This document shows, in pieces, positions 8,421 through 17,581 of a stretch of 37,515 nt of DNA. Within the stretch, counting starts at the first letter, position 1, and every line of letters starts with the position of its first letter. The translations under genes and the position numbers were made by a program. Source of the DNA: Spirochaetota bacterium. Lineage in GTDB: Bacteria; Spirochaetota; B62-G9; DRHN01. The notes below the pieces were generated by a model. It was not told the DNA's origin and ran no database searches. It saw only the letters and a list, made by a program, of their open reading frames with translations. The stretch lies in the NCBI GenBank assembly GCA_011049595.1, contig DRHN01000122.1:1-37515 (forward strand). Direction: 5' to 3'.

Positions 8421-10535
8421 GTGTGCATGGAAAGCTATATGGAAAAAAAGATTTTTATTGCTTCAACAGAGAAGCGAAGCGGGAAAAGCCTGGTAACTGT
8501 AGGTTTGATCAACGCTCTTCAGGGGATAGTACCAAATGTCGGTTACATGAAACCGATCGGTCAGCGGTTTGTGCACGAAAGCGCTGTTGATGAAGACGCT
8601 GTGATTATTAAAAAGATATTCAAATTGACCGATGAGCTCAACGATATCAATCCCGGTACAATGGATAACGCACAAAACGACAGGGATCTGCTGTTTGAAA
8701 AGATATTCGACTCCTATGAAAGAATAGCCCCCTGCAGGGATGTTATTGTTTTTGAAGGTACCGATTATACAAGCACAATTTCAGCCCTTGAGTTCGATAT
8801 AAACGCGGAACTGGCAAAAAACCTTGCAGCGCCGGTCCTCCTGATCGCAAAAGGATCAGGTAAAACTATAAAGGAGATAGTTCAGACAATAAGTGAATGC
8901 ACGGATTCTTTCCGGGAAATGGGGTGCAATTTCCTTGGTGTTGTGATAAACCGTTTTGAATCCCGGGCATATGATAAAGATACTGAAAAGTTAAAAAAAC
9001 TACTTGAAAGAAAAAAAATACCATTTTTCGGTGTTATACGCTCAGATCCATTACTGTCCGGGCCAAGACTAAGCCAGATCGCAGAAAGGCTTGGCGCCAA
9101 AATTGTTTACAAAGGAGATGATCTTTCAAAAGTCGTTACCGACGCGAAAGTTCTCGCCATGGCACCGGAAAACGCTCTCAAGCATATAAAAGATAAAGAT
9201 GGATATCTCCTCATAACACCCGGGGATCGCGTGGATCTTATTTTCACGGCATTGATCGCTCAAAAATCCATCTGTTACCCTAATTTTTCCGGTATTTTAC
9301 TTACAGGAGGCCTGGTTCCCGGGGAAAATGTAAAGACACTGATGTCCGGACTTGCGGAAGCGGGCTTGACCATTCTTTCCGTTCAGCAGGATACATACAA
9401 CACTGCTTTAGAGGTCAATAAAATAAAAGGGGAAATAACTGCCGAAGACACGGAAAAGATAGACCTTGTGAACCAGCTCGTTGAAAATTACGTAGATGTA
9501 AGCAGTATTTACACCCATTTGGGTTACATTGTCACAAATACTACCACTCCAAGAATGTTTCAATACAGAATCCTTGAAATGGCAAAAGCAGAAAAAAAAC
9601 ACATAGTGCTTCCTGAAGGTAATGATGAGCGGATAATACGTGCAGCGGCCGAGATACTGTACCGAGGGACCTGTGATATAACACTGCTTGGCGGGAAAGA
9701 AAAAATCATTGAACTAGGTAATAAAATCGGCGCTAATTTAGAAAAAGCGAATATTTTAGATCCATCACAGGCGAGCGACGATCTGGTTGCGGATTATACC
9801 GAGACTTACTATCAGTTGAGAAAGCACAAAGGTGTTACAAAAGAAATGGCCAGGGATATGATGCTTGATCCCACGGCTTTCGGTGTTATGATGGTCCACA
9901 AGGGGCACGCAGACGGCTTTGTTTCAGGTGCAGTACATTCAACAGCGGACACCCTGCGACCTGTACTTCGGGTGATAAGGACAAGAAGCGATGTTTCTCT
10001 TGCATCCAGCATTTTTTTTATGTGCATGCCGGATGAAGTTCTTGTGTACGGAGATTGTGCCCTTGTCGAAGACCCGGATGCTGAACAGCTTGCCGTTATA
10101 GCCATAACAAGTGCAGAAACTGCGAAGTCGTTCGGTATTGAACCTTTTGTTGCAATGCTTTCGTATTCCACAGGGGACTCGGGGAAGGGGAAAGACGTCG
10201 ATAAGGTCAGGGAAGCCACATCTATCGTAAAGACAAAAAGACCTGACATTCCGATAGAGGGGCCGATTCAGTACGATGCGGCGATTTCCGAAGAAGTTGC
10301 AAAAATGAAGCTGCAAAACAGTGAGGTGGCAGGCAAGGCTACAGTGTATATATTTCCGGATCTAAACGCAGGAAACACAGCCTATAAGGCTGTGCAGAGA
10401 ACAGCGCAGGTACCGGCAATAGGTCCTGTGGTGCAGGGTTTGAATAAACCCGCAAACGACCTCAGCAGGGGGGCTCTGTTCAAGGATATTGTCTATACTA
10501 TAGCCATAACTGCGATACAGGCACAGCAAATTTGA
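8421..10535 (+). CDS. pta: Phosphate acetyltransferase, long form (BioD-like/DRTGG N-terminus)
   Basis: N-terminal P-loop-like 'IASTEKRSGKSLVTVGL' and C-terminal PTA domain 'HIVLPEGNDERIIRAAAEI...GKGKDVDKVREAT...YIFPDLNAGNTAYKAVQR'. Confidence 0.95.
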   Translation: MCMESYMEKKIFIASTEKRSGKSLVTVGLINALQGIVPNVGYMKPIGQRFVHESAVDEDAVIIKKIFKLTDELNDINPGTMDNAQNDRDLLFEKIFDSYERIAPCRDVIVFEGTDYTSTISALEFDINAELAKNLAAPVLLIAKGSGKTIKEIVQTISECTDSFREMGCNFLGVVINRFESRAYDKDTEKLKKLLERKKIPFFGVIRSDPLLSGPRLSQIAERLGAKIVYKGDDLSKVVTDAKVLAMAPENALKHIKDKDGYLLITPGDRVDLIFTALIAQKSICYPNFSGILLTGGLVPGENVKTLMSGLAEAGLTILSVQQDTYNTALEVNKIKGEITAEDTEKIDLVNQLVENYVDVSSIYTHLGYIVTNTTTPRMFQYRILEMAKAEKKHIVLPEGNDERIIRAAAEILYRGTCDITLLGGKEKIIELGNKIGANLEKANILDPSQASDDLVADYTETYYQLRKHKGVTKEMARDMMLDPTAFGVMMVHKGHADGFVSGAVHSTADTLRPVLRVIRTRSDVSLASSIFFMCMPDEVLVYGDCALVEDPDAEQLAVIAITSAETAKSFGIEPFVAMLSYSTGDSGKGKDVDKVREATSIVKTKRPDIPIEGPIQYDAAISEEVAKMKLQNSEVAGKATVYIFPDLNAGNTAYKAVQRTAQVPAIGPVVQGLNKPANDLSRGALFKDIVYTIAITAIQAQQI

Positions 10536-10556
10536 CTGGTTTAGTACCCAGGTATA

Positions 10557-10620
10557 AATATTCTTGCGCATTTGGCAAGAATATTCTTTTATAAAGAAAG
10601 TGGCTGCCGCTTTAGGGGTC
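10557..10620 (+). repeat. Two-hairpin dispersed repeat, copy 3 (diverged)
   Basis: AATATTCTTG(10557-10566)/CAAGAATATT(10576-10585), AATAAAG-like linker, AAAGTGG(10597-10603)/CCGCTTT(10607-10613), AGGGGTC. Stem differences from copies 1 and 2 are compensatory. Confidence 0.8.
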
Positions 10621-11814
10621 CAGAATAATTATCTCGACCCGCCTGTTTTTCTTTCTGCCTTCCTCTGTTTCATTGTCTGCTATGGGTTTATTCTCTCCCA
10701 TTCCCATATAGGTGATTCTGCCGTAAAGCTCGGGCAGTATTTTTTTAAGCTCCACGACCGTTTTTTTTGCCCTCCTCAATGACAGAGATCGATTGTAATC
10801 CTGGGGTCCTCTGCTGTCAGTATGTCCTATGACCCTGATGTTTCGATCAGAAAACTCTTTTAACACTTCAACAATATTAGCCAGATCTTCTGTCGCACCC
10901 TCTACAAGCTCATCTGAGTCAAATTTAAAGATTATCTCCCCAATATTTATCACTATTCCCTGGTCGGTTTTCGTTACCTCTACGGATGGGATCTTGTCCT
11001 GCAGTTTGTCCATGATCTGTTCGGCGTTTTTCAAAGATACACGAGGCTCTTGGGTAACAGAGAGTGTTGCGTTCGCTTTACCTGTGTATTCTACCGTTTC
11101 ACCATTAGACATTATAAAAACGTAATCGAAGTTTTCTTTATATGAATGGGGTAATCCTTTATCTAAATTCCAAAGAAAAAGCTGGTTAAAATAGCCAATT
11201 ATGCGGTAGGGCATTGGAATATCGGAACCGGGATCATTGCTGTATTTCAAAGTATAGTTTATTACATAGTTGATCGATATTTTTGCAATTTTTTCACCGC
11301 CGATCTCAGTATTTCCAATATATTGATAGGATACAGCCGCCGGAAGTAAAACAGGTTTAAGTATACCGTAAAGCTGTCTAAAATCGTGAGCTTCATACGC
11401 ACGCGAAGACCACTGGTCTCCGATTTCGACTTCGGTTTCCGGAAATGTCGGGACACCTCTTACAACAGGCATGAAATACATTTCCGATATTTCGTAGTTC
11501 CCGTATATATCCCTGTAAAACTTGGAAGGGTATTCATCCACGAGAATGTAATCACCGGAGATCTCTTCTCCGGTATAATACCTGTATACACCTTCGTGAA
11601 AAGCGCGGTCATCTTTTACCTCAGTCACAAGCAGGTCGCCCGTGTTTTTGATGCTTATTCTTTTAATGAATATATCATTTCTATACAGATCTTCATTAAC
11701 AAAACCTTCAATAAAAAACCTTTGACCAGGTTTGTAATTGAATTGAAAAATTTCCCCAGCGTACGCAGCAGTACAGGCAATTAGAAAAAAAATAAGAGTT
11801 ATGATTTTTTTCAT
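10612..11814 (-). CDS. OmpA-family protein (C-terminal peptidoglycan-binding domain)
   Basis: Signal peptide; C-terminal 'IRVIGHTDSRGPQDYNRSLSLRRAKKTVVELKK...GMGENKPIADNETEEGRKKNRRVEIIILDP'. Confidence 0.93.
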   Translation of the reverse strand: MKKIITLIFFLIACTAAYAGEIFQFNYKPGQRFFIEGFVNEDLYRNDIFIKRISIKNTGDLLVTEVKDDRAFHEGVYRYYTGEEISGDYILVDEYPSKFYRDIYGNYEISEMYFMPVVRGVPTFPETEVEIGDQWSSRAYEAHDFRQLYGILKPVLLPAAVSYQYIGNTEIGGEKIAKISINYVINYTLKYSNDPGSDIPMPYRIIGYFNQLFLWNLDKGLPHSYKENFDYVFIMSNGETVEYTGKANATLSVTQEPRVSLKNAEQIMDKLQDKIPSVEVTKTDQGIVINIGEIIFKFDSDELVEGATEDLANIVEVLKEFSDRNIRVIGHTDSRGPQDYNRSLSLRRAKKTVVELKKILPELYGRITYMGMGENKPIADNETEEGRKKNRRVEIIILDP

Positions 11815-11848
11815 CTTGTTTTCTGTCTCCCTTTTGTGAAAAAATGTC

Positions 11849-12688
11849 TCAACCCTCTTTAAGACCTGTCAAAGTAATACCTTTTATAAACTGTTTCTGG
11901 GCAATTAAGAAAAGAACCAGTATCGGTATGGTTGCGATTGTCGTCCCTGCCATAAGCTGACCCCAGTTTAGCCCGCCCTCTTCTTTGAACATGGCGAGAC
12001 CGTACTGGAGAGTCCGAATTTCAATCCTGTTTGTAACGATGAGAGGCCAAAGATAGTTGTTCCAGCTCCACATAAAAGTAAAAATAGCGAGCGTGGCCAG
12101 GATGGGGCGCGCAAGCGGTATCATGATCCTGAAAAGAAAATTAAAATGGTTACACCCGTCGAGTGTAGCAGCTTCTTCCAGCTCCTTCGGGATAGTAAGA
12201 AAAAATTGCCTCAGGAGAAAGGTGCCGAATGCGCTTGAAATAAAAGGTACGATCATCGCCGCGTAAGTATCAATTAATCTGAAAAAATTCAGTATGATAT
12301 ATACCGGTATCATTATAACGTGCTGAGGGATCATCATGGTGCCAAGCAGGATGTAAAAAAGACCATCCCGGAAAGGAAATTTCAACCGTGAAAAAGCATA
12401 AGCGGAAAGGGAGCAGGTGATCAACTGACTTACTGTAATACTAACAGAAACGATCAGACTGTTTATGAAAAACCTGACTATTGGTATGGATTTTATCACG
12501 TTTTTATAATTTACAAAGGTGATCTGCCTCGGGACCAGGTTAAATGGGTCTGAAAGCACCTCCCGCATATCTTTTAATGAAGTGGATATTCCCCATATAA
12601 AAGGAAATATCATTACAACAGCGCCTGTAATCAAGATAACGTGCAGAATAGTGTGTTTTATATATACCTTGACAGCCTGTTTTTTCAA
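11849..12688 (-). CDS. Carbohydrate ABC transporter permease (MalG-type)
   Basis: Multi-TM; EAA-loop-like 'IPKELEEAATLDGCNHFNFLFRIMIPLARPILATLAIFTFMWSWNNYLWPL'. Confidence 0.94.
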   Translation of the reverse strand: MKKQAVKVYIKHTILHVILITGAVVMIFPFIWGISTSLKDMREVLSDPFNLVPRQITFVNYKNVIKSIPIVRFFINSLIVSVSITVSQLITCSLSAYAFSRLKFPFRDGLFYILLGTMMIPQHVIMIPVYIILNFFRLIDTYAAMIVPFISSAFGTFLLRQFFLTIPKELEEAATLDGCNHFNFLFRIMIPLARPILATLAIFTFMWSWNNYLWPLIVTNRIEIRTLQYGLAMFKEEGGLNWGQLMAGTTIATIPILVLFLIAQKQFIKGITLTGLKEG

Positions 12689-13644
12689 TAATGGATCCTC
12701 CCGCCAAGGATCTTCACCTGAAAATAGGTAAGAATAATAACGATCGCGAACAGAATAAACGCGGCAGACGAAGCAAAACCAACCTCAAGAAATCTGAACG
12801 CTCTTTCATATATAAAATATACAAGGACAAGAGAAGCGTTCAACGGGCCGCCCTTGGTGGTAACAGCGATCTGTTCAAAAACTTGAAAAGAAACGATAAC
12901 CGACATTATCAGAACAAAAAAAGTTGTCGGGCTCAGGATCGGCAAAGTAATAGCAAAAAAACGCTTGACCGGTCCCGCACCATCTATCTCGGCGGCTTCA
13001 TAATAGCTTTTTGGAATATTCTGAAGGCCGGCAAGAATAATTATCATGTAATATCCTGTATTTTTCCAGATACTCATGATACTGATGGCCACAAGGGTCA
13101 CACTCGGGCCGCCTAAAAAATCAGGGAGCTTTACGCCGATATAATCGAATATAACGGAAAATATTCCTTTTGGTTCGTTCAGCCAGGAAAGAGGCCCAAA
13201 CCCAAAAAATCCCATTATGTAGTTTAATATGCCGTTATGGGACTGGAAAATCCACTGCCAGATAAAAGCGCTTGCAACAACAGAGGTCATCACGGGCATA
13301 AAGTATGCGGCCCTGTAAAAAGCGATGCCTTTGATCTTTGAATTCAATAAAAGTGCAAGAAACAGGGACAAACAAATACCAATAGGGACAGTGATAAATG
13401 TATAGTAAAAGGTATTTGTCAGAGCTGTCCAGAACTCTTCCATCTGGAAAAGTTTTTTATAATTTGTAATACCGGTAAATTTTATGTTTCCGAGAAGGTT
13501 CCATTTGTTAAAGCTGAGATAGAAAGCGAAAAAAATAGGCACTATGATAAAAATGGACAGGATCAGATAAGTAGGAAGAATATAGAGAAGGGATTTTACA
13601 ACTTCCCGGTTCCTGTATTTATGAGTCAAAGGCTGTATTTTCAT
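12685..13644 (-). CDS. Sugar ABC transporter permease (MalF-type)
   Basis: Multi-TM; 'IPKSYYEAAEIDGAGPVKRFFAITLPILSPTTFFVLIM' EAA loop; 4-nt overlap with the next gene. Confidence 0.94.
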   Translation of the reverse strand: MKIQPLTHKYRNREVVKSLLYILPTYLILSIFIIVPIFFAFYLSFNKWNLLGNIKFTGITNYKKLFQMEEFWTALTNTFYYTFITVPIGICLSLFLALLLNSKIKGIAFYRAAYFMPVMTSVVASAFIWQWIFQSHNGILNYIMGFFGFGPLSWLNEPKGIFSVIFDYIGVKLPDFLGGPSVTLVAISIMSIWKNTGYYMIIILAGLQNIPKSYYEAAEIDGAGPVKRFFAITLPILSPTTFFVLIMSVIVSFQVFEQIAVTTKGGPLNASLVLVYFIYERAFRFLEVGFASSAAFILFAIVIILTYFQVKILGGRIHY

Positions 13645-13647
13645 CTA

Positions 13648-14790
13648 TTATAATCTCTTCTGAAAATTCAGCATAATACCCTTTCCAAATGCAATCTCCA
13701 TTATAAAGGGGTCCAGGAACCTGGTGTACCAATGCAGACCGATCCCCCCTCCGATGAGAAACTGAAGACTATCTTTCCCAATTACATTTGTATCAACAAA
13801 AGGTACTATAATTAAATCATTATTCCAGGGAAGCGGAACACTGAGATCATTTGAAAGTGATATCCGTTTGTTCCCCTGGTACAAATCAAAATGGGTTCCC
13901 CTGACGTTTGATTTCAAGATGAGATTATCAGGGACATTCCCTCCCTGAAGATTAACATCGACATTTAACGAATATACTATTTTAAAAAAAAGGTCCCTGT
14001 ACAGATGAAACCCTGAATCTATGCCGTACATTGATGTGCCATTAAAATTATAACCGTAGTAGGGCGTAATTGAAGTAAAGTACCAGGTCTTAATTTTTGA
14101 CGATCGTCTATCCCTGGTACCGATCTCGATATATGGGGAAAAAAGGGCAGTATTGAAATCGTGATGGTTGATAGCCAGCCTGGCGCCTGCATTAAGGTCC
14201 TCTTTGATCCTGTATCCCGCACCTGGGGACAAAGAAAACCAGGTTTCACCGTCCCTTAAAGAATAGAGATACTTGAAATCGATCATATAAAATATTTTAT
14301 TATTAAAGGAACCCGAATAATTGAAAAAAAGACCTGCATTTTCGTAAACCGGCACATAAACGGAAATAATATCAGAAATACCGAACATATTTATGTAAGA
14401 CAGATAAAGTAAATTGTTAAAATAAAAAACTTTGTCCTCGTAAATAAAATATCCTTCAGGTCCGAAAAGCAGGTAGTTTTTTTCTCTCAACTGAACAGTG
14501 AGGATTAAATTGTTTGCGTCATCCAGCTCATCGTCAAAAAATATATTGGTGAACAACTCAGTGTGTTCAAGTTTTGACCTGCTTTCATTTATCTTCTCGA
14601 TAATTGTGTCAAGATCATAGGTTTTTCCTTCCTCCAGGGTAATAAAAGATCGGATATAGGTTTCACGGGTAACTTTATTGCCTTTTATTGTCAGTTGTTT
14701 GAGAAAAATGATATCATCTTCAGCAATTAAGCTGGAAAAGGCCAATAAAAAGATTATAACAAGAATGATATGAGCTTTCCAGTTCATCAA
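13648..14790 (-). CDS. Single-POTRA Omp85/TamA-like outer-membrane beta-barrel protein
   Basis: Signal peptide, N-terminal POTRA-like 'LKQLTIKGNKVTRETYIRSFITLEEGKTYDLDTIIEKINESRSKLEHTELFTNIFF', then alternating amphipathic strands and a 'VRGTHFDLYQGNKRISLSNDLSVPL' segment resembling the Omp85 VRGF/Y region. Confidence 0.75.
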   Translation of the reverse strand: MMNWKAHIILVIIFLLAFSSLIAEDDIIFLKQLTIKGNKVTRETYIRSFITLEEGKTYDLDTIIEKINESRSKLEHTELFTNIFFDDELDDANNLILTVQLREKNYLLFGPEGYFIYEDKVFYFNNLLYLSYINMFGISDIISVYVPVYENAGLFFNYSGSFNNKIFYMIDFKYLYSLRDGETWFSLSPGAGYRIKEDLNAGARLAINHHDFNTALFSPYIEIGTRDRRSSKIKTWYFTSITPYYGYNFNGTSMYGIDSGFHLYRDLFFKIVYSLNVDVNLQGGNVPDNLILKSNVRGTHFDLYQGNKRISLSNDLSVPLPWNNDLIIVPFVDTNVIGKDSLQFLIGGGIGLHWYTRFLDPFIMEIAFGKGIMLNFQKRL

Positions 14791-16067
14791 TATTCCTTTT
14801 CTTTAAGCAGCTCATTGACTTTTTCCGCGGCATTGTTAAGGACCATTTCAGGGTCTTTTCTGTTTATCATTATATCTTCAATCGCGTAGCGCACGATTTG
14901 ATCGATCTGGGGAAGATAGGGAGTAAAATCCGGAGGTCTGGAATAGGAAAGCTGTTCCACGGGGACTTTGTAGTTCGGGTTTAACCTGTGAAAACCCTGC
15001 AGCTCAAAACTGTCGATTGCGGATCTCCTGATCGGCAGGTATCCTGTTTCCTTGTGCCACCTGATACTGTTTTCTTTATTTGTCAGCCAGTTTATAAAAC
15101 TCATTGCTGCCTTTCTTTTGGACGATGATTTTGCAAATGTGACAATACCGGCACCGCCAAGGAGAACAGATTTATTTTCAATGTATGGTAGAGGAGCAAT
15201 TCCCAGTGTCCATGGAAGGTTTTCTTCCGCAAACTTGATCCCGGCGCACGTAATAGGCCCCATAGCGATTTTTCCCTGAAGAAAAGCGTTAGTGCCTTCA
15301 AAAAGTGTCCAATTGGACGGCATTATTTTATACTTGTAGGCCATATCCATGACGAGCTTCATAACTTTGACACCCTCAAGGCTGTTGAACGTGGCCCTGG
15401 TGCGGCTGTTATTTAAAAATTCACCGCCGACCTGTCTTATAAGAGGTGTAAACCCGAACACCCCCTCAAGGGAGATTAACACCCCCCATTGATCGATGGT
15501 CCCATCCTGGTCGAAATCTTTGGTAAGTTTTTTGCCGTAATCGATAACATCGTCCCAGGTTTTTGGCGGTTTTTCGGGATCAAGGCCCGCCTTTTTAAAT
15601 GCATCTTTATTGTAATAAAGCACCTGGACACTTTGATTAAAGGGAATAGCATATATTTCTCTCTCCCGGGAAACCCCGTTCCAGAATTGACCTAGAATGT
15701 CATTTTTGTCGTCATCTGAAATATCGTCGGTGATCGGTTCTATTTTATTTTCTTCAATAAAAATATCAAGGTACTCGATGGCTACCTGGGCAAGGTCCGG
15801 TAGATCTCCTGTTTTTACAGAATTAATCAATTTTGTTTTCATGTCATCATAAAGACCCTGAAAGACTAATTTAACCTTTATATCTTTATTTATCTGATTA
15901 TACTCTTCGATGAGCTTTTCCAGTGTGTCGCCCTGGTATATACTCATACTGTGCCAGAACGTTAATTCGATATTTCTCTTTCTTATCCCTCCGGCGTCCA
16001 AAAGTCCTGGAGATGCAGCAAGCAACAAAAGTATGCAGGAGATAATTACCGGCAAAAATTTTTTCAT
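14787..16067 (-). CDS. ABC transporter extracellular sugar-binding protein
   Basis: Signal peptide without an obvious lipobox, 'ELTFWHSMSIYQGDTLEKLIEEYNQINKDIKVKLVFQG', 'PKTWDDVIDYGKKLTKDFDQDGTIDQWG'. Confidence 0.94.
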   Translation of the reverse strand: MKKFLPVIISCILLLLAASPGLLDAGGIRKRNIELTFWHSMSIYQGDTLEKLIEEYNQINKDIKVKLVFQGLYDDMKTKLINSVKTGDLPDLAQVAIEYLDIFIEENKIEPITDDISDDDKNDILGQFWNGVSREREIYAIPFNQSVQVLYYNKDAFKKAGLDPEKPPKTWDDVIDYGKKLTKDFDQDGTIDQWGVLISLEGVFGFTPLIRQVGGEFLNNSRTRATFNSLEGVKVMKLVMDMAYKYKIMPSNWTLFEGTNAFLQGKIAMGPITCAGIKFAEENLPWTLGIAPLPYIENKSVLLGGAGIVTFAKSSSKRKAAMSFINWLTNKENSIRWHKETGYLPIRRSAIDSFELQGFHRLNPNYKVPVEQLSYSRPPDFTPYLPQIDQIVRYAIEDIMINRKDPEMVLNNAAEKVNELLKEKEY

Positions 16068-16145
16068 TTTTTTTCCGATTATATTTAATTGATCGAAAGA
16101 TTCTTAGATCTGTATAATATTTTGATTTATGATTTTCAAGCTTTT

Positions 16146-17504
16146 TTAAGGTGCATTTGATTGATCTATTATTCTATTGATTTCAATAATATACCAATGA
16201 TCAAGATATTCTTTAAGATAAAGTGTTTCTTTAATAGAGTATACGGTAATTTCTTCTCCCGTATTTAAAACTTTTGTGTACTTTACAAAAAATATTGAGG
16301 TTTCATTATCCCCTGATTCGCTGATTTCGAAATCTTTAAGATAGTATGTTTTTTCACTTTGAGATTCATCATTCCCACTATTTAATTCTTCTGCAACAGC
16401 TGGACCTTGACCGTAAATTTGTCTCATTTTTAGAATGACATACAGTGAGCCCAGCTCATTTTTTATTTTTCTTCCCGCCCTTTTGTAAAAAACATAGTCT
16501 ACTATTTCCAGATCAAGATCATTAACTGCTTTATAATAAAGCTCGACGACCTGACCGGCATTTAAGCCTGCGGTATAATCGATTTTTCTGTTTTCGGAAA
16601 GATAACCGCGAAACATGTAGGCTGCGATGCCTGTTAAAATAATAGCCAGTATTATGAGTTTTTTCCTTCTCTCAAAAAGTTCACTCAATGAACTGAAAAA
16701 AATTATCAATGAACTGTTTCTGAAAATTTTTTTCCATACAGGAAATCCGGATTGTCCCTCAGAATATTTACCGCCAAGGGTTTCGTCGATAAGCTTGACT
16801 ATCCTGTTAAGCCCGGTATTTTTTCCACGCATGACCTCCCACAATACATCCGAGAAAAAACAGGGGACATCATCGATCAGGTCCGAAAGATAAAATACCG
16901 GTTCGGGCCGCAAGGAGCCCTTTTTATCTTTCCGCATTTTAATAAAATGCATATAAACCAGCCGGGCCAAAGACTCCGAAAACACGCTTTCGTCAGAGGT
17001 CAGCATATCGGGTTTGTGTTCAAAACAAAAATATAAAATGCTCTGCAGGTCAGGATCCCGATACTTGTTGAGAAAGTCAATTAGCTTTATAGGAAGAAAG
17101 ATAAATGTATTGTTCTCTGTATTATAAAGGATACTGTTCAGGATCAAAGGGTGATATAAACCGGTTTTGCTTAGGAGTACCTCTTCCGCTTTGATTAATT
17201 CTCTGAAAATATGGAAATACTTTGTAACACTGCCGGATAAAAATGTATTTGCTTGAAAATCCTGATAAAGCTCATAAAGAGAACTCCCCTTAATTTCAGG
17301 GCCGGATAAATAAAGCCCGCCGTCTCTGTTTACAACGTCGTTAAACGTTGAGATCGATAATTCAGGGCCCGTAACCGTATATATTTTTTCATCCAGGTGT
17401 GTCTTTAAACCGGATATTACCGAAATCATGGTCTGTTTGGAGCTGCCGATCTCACGAATTCCAGTGAAGTACATCCGGTATGGTTCTGATTTTTTCATAT
17501 GCAA
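16146..17504 (-). CDS. Membrane-anchored protein with possible degenerate protein-kinase-like N-terminal region
   Basis: 452 aa with one TM near 'LIILAIILTGIAAYMF'; 'GLYHPLILNSILYNTENNTFIFLPI' weakly recalls an eroded kinase catalytic loop. ORF well supported, function speculative. Confidence 0.6.
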   Translation of the reverse strand: MHMKKSEPYRMYFTGIREIGSSKQTMISVISGLKTHLDEKIYTVTGPELSISTFNDVVNRDGGLYLSGPEIKGSSLYELYQDFQANTFLSGSVTKYFHIFRELIKAEEVLLSKTGLYHPLILNSILYNTENNTFIFLPIKLIDFLNKYRDPDLQSILYFCFEHKPDMLTSDESVFSESLARLVYMHFIKMRKDKKGSLRPEPVFYLSDLIDDVPCFFSDVLWEVMRGKNTGLNRIVKLIDETLGGKYSEGQSGFPVWKKIFRNSSLIIFFSSLSELFERRKKLIILAIILTGIAAYMFRGYLSENRKIDYTAGLNAGQVVELYYKAVNDLDLEIVDYVFYKRAGRKIKNELGSLYVILKMRQIYGQGPAVAEELNSGNDESQSEKTYYLKDFEISESGDNETSIFFVKYTKVLNTGEEITVYSIKETLYLKEYLDHWYIIEINRIIDQSNAP

Positions 17505-17581
17505 TTAGCCTAAATTAAAATATTTTATAATAGTATTTCTGTCAAGATATTAAAAGAGTTTATTTTTTGGTAAGAGAAAAT

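Noticed and set aside
9812-10249. 145-aa minus-strand ORF
   Set aside because: Antisense to the well-supported pta gene; no motif, likely spurious. The same applies to other short ORFs opposite strong CDSs.
12691-13116. 141-aa plus-strand ORF
   Set aside because: Antisense shadow of the MalF-type permease; lysine/arginine-rich composition and no recognisable domain.
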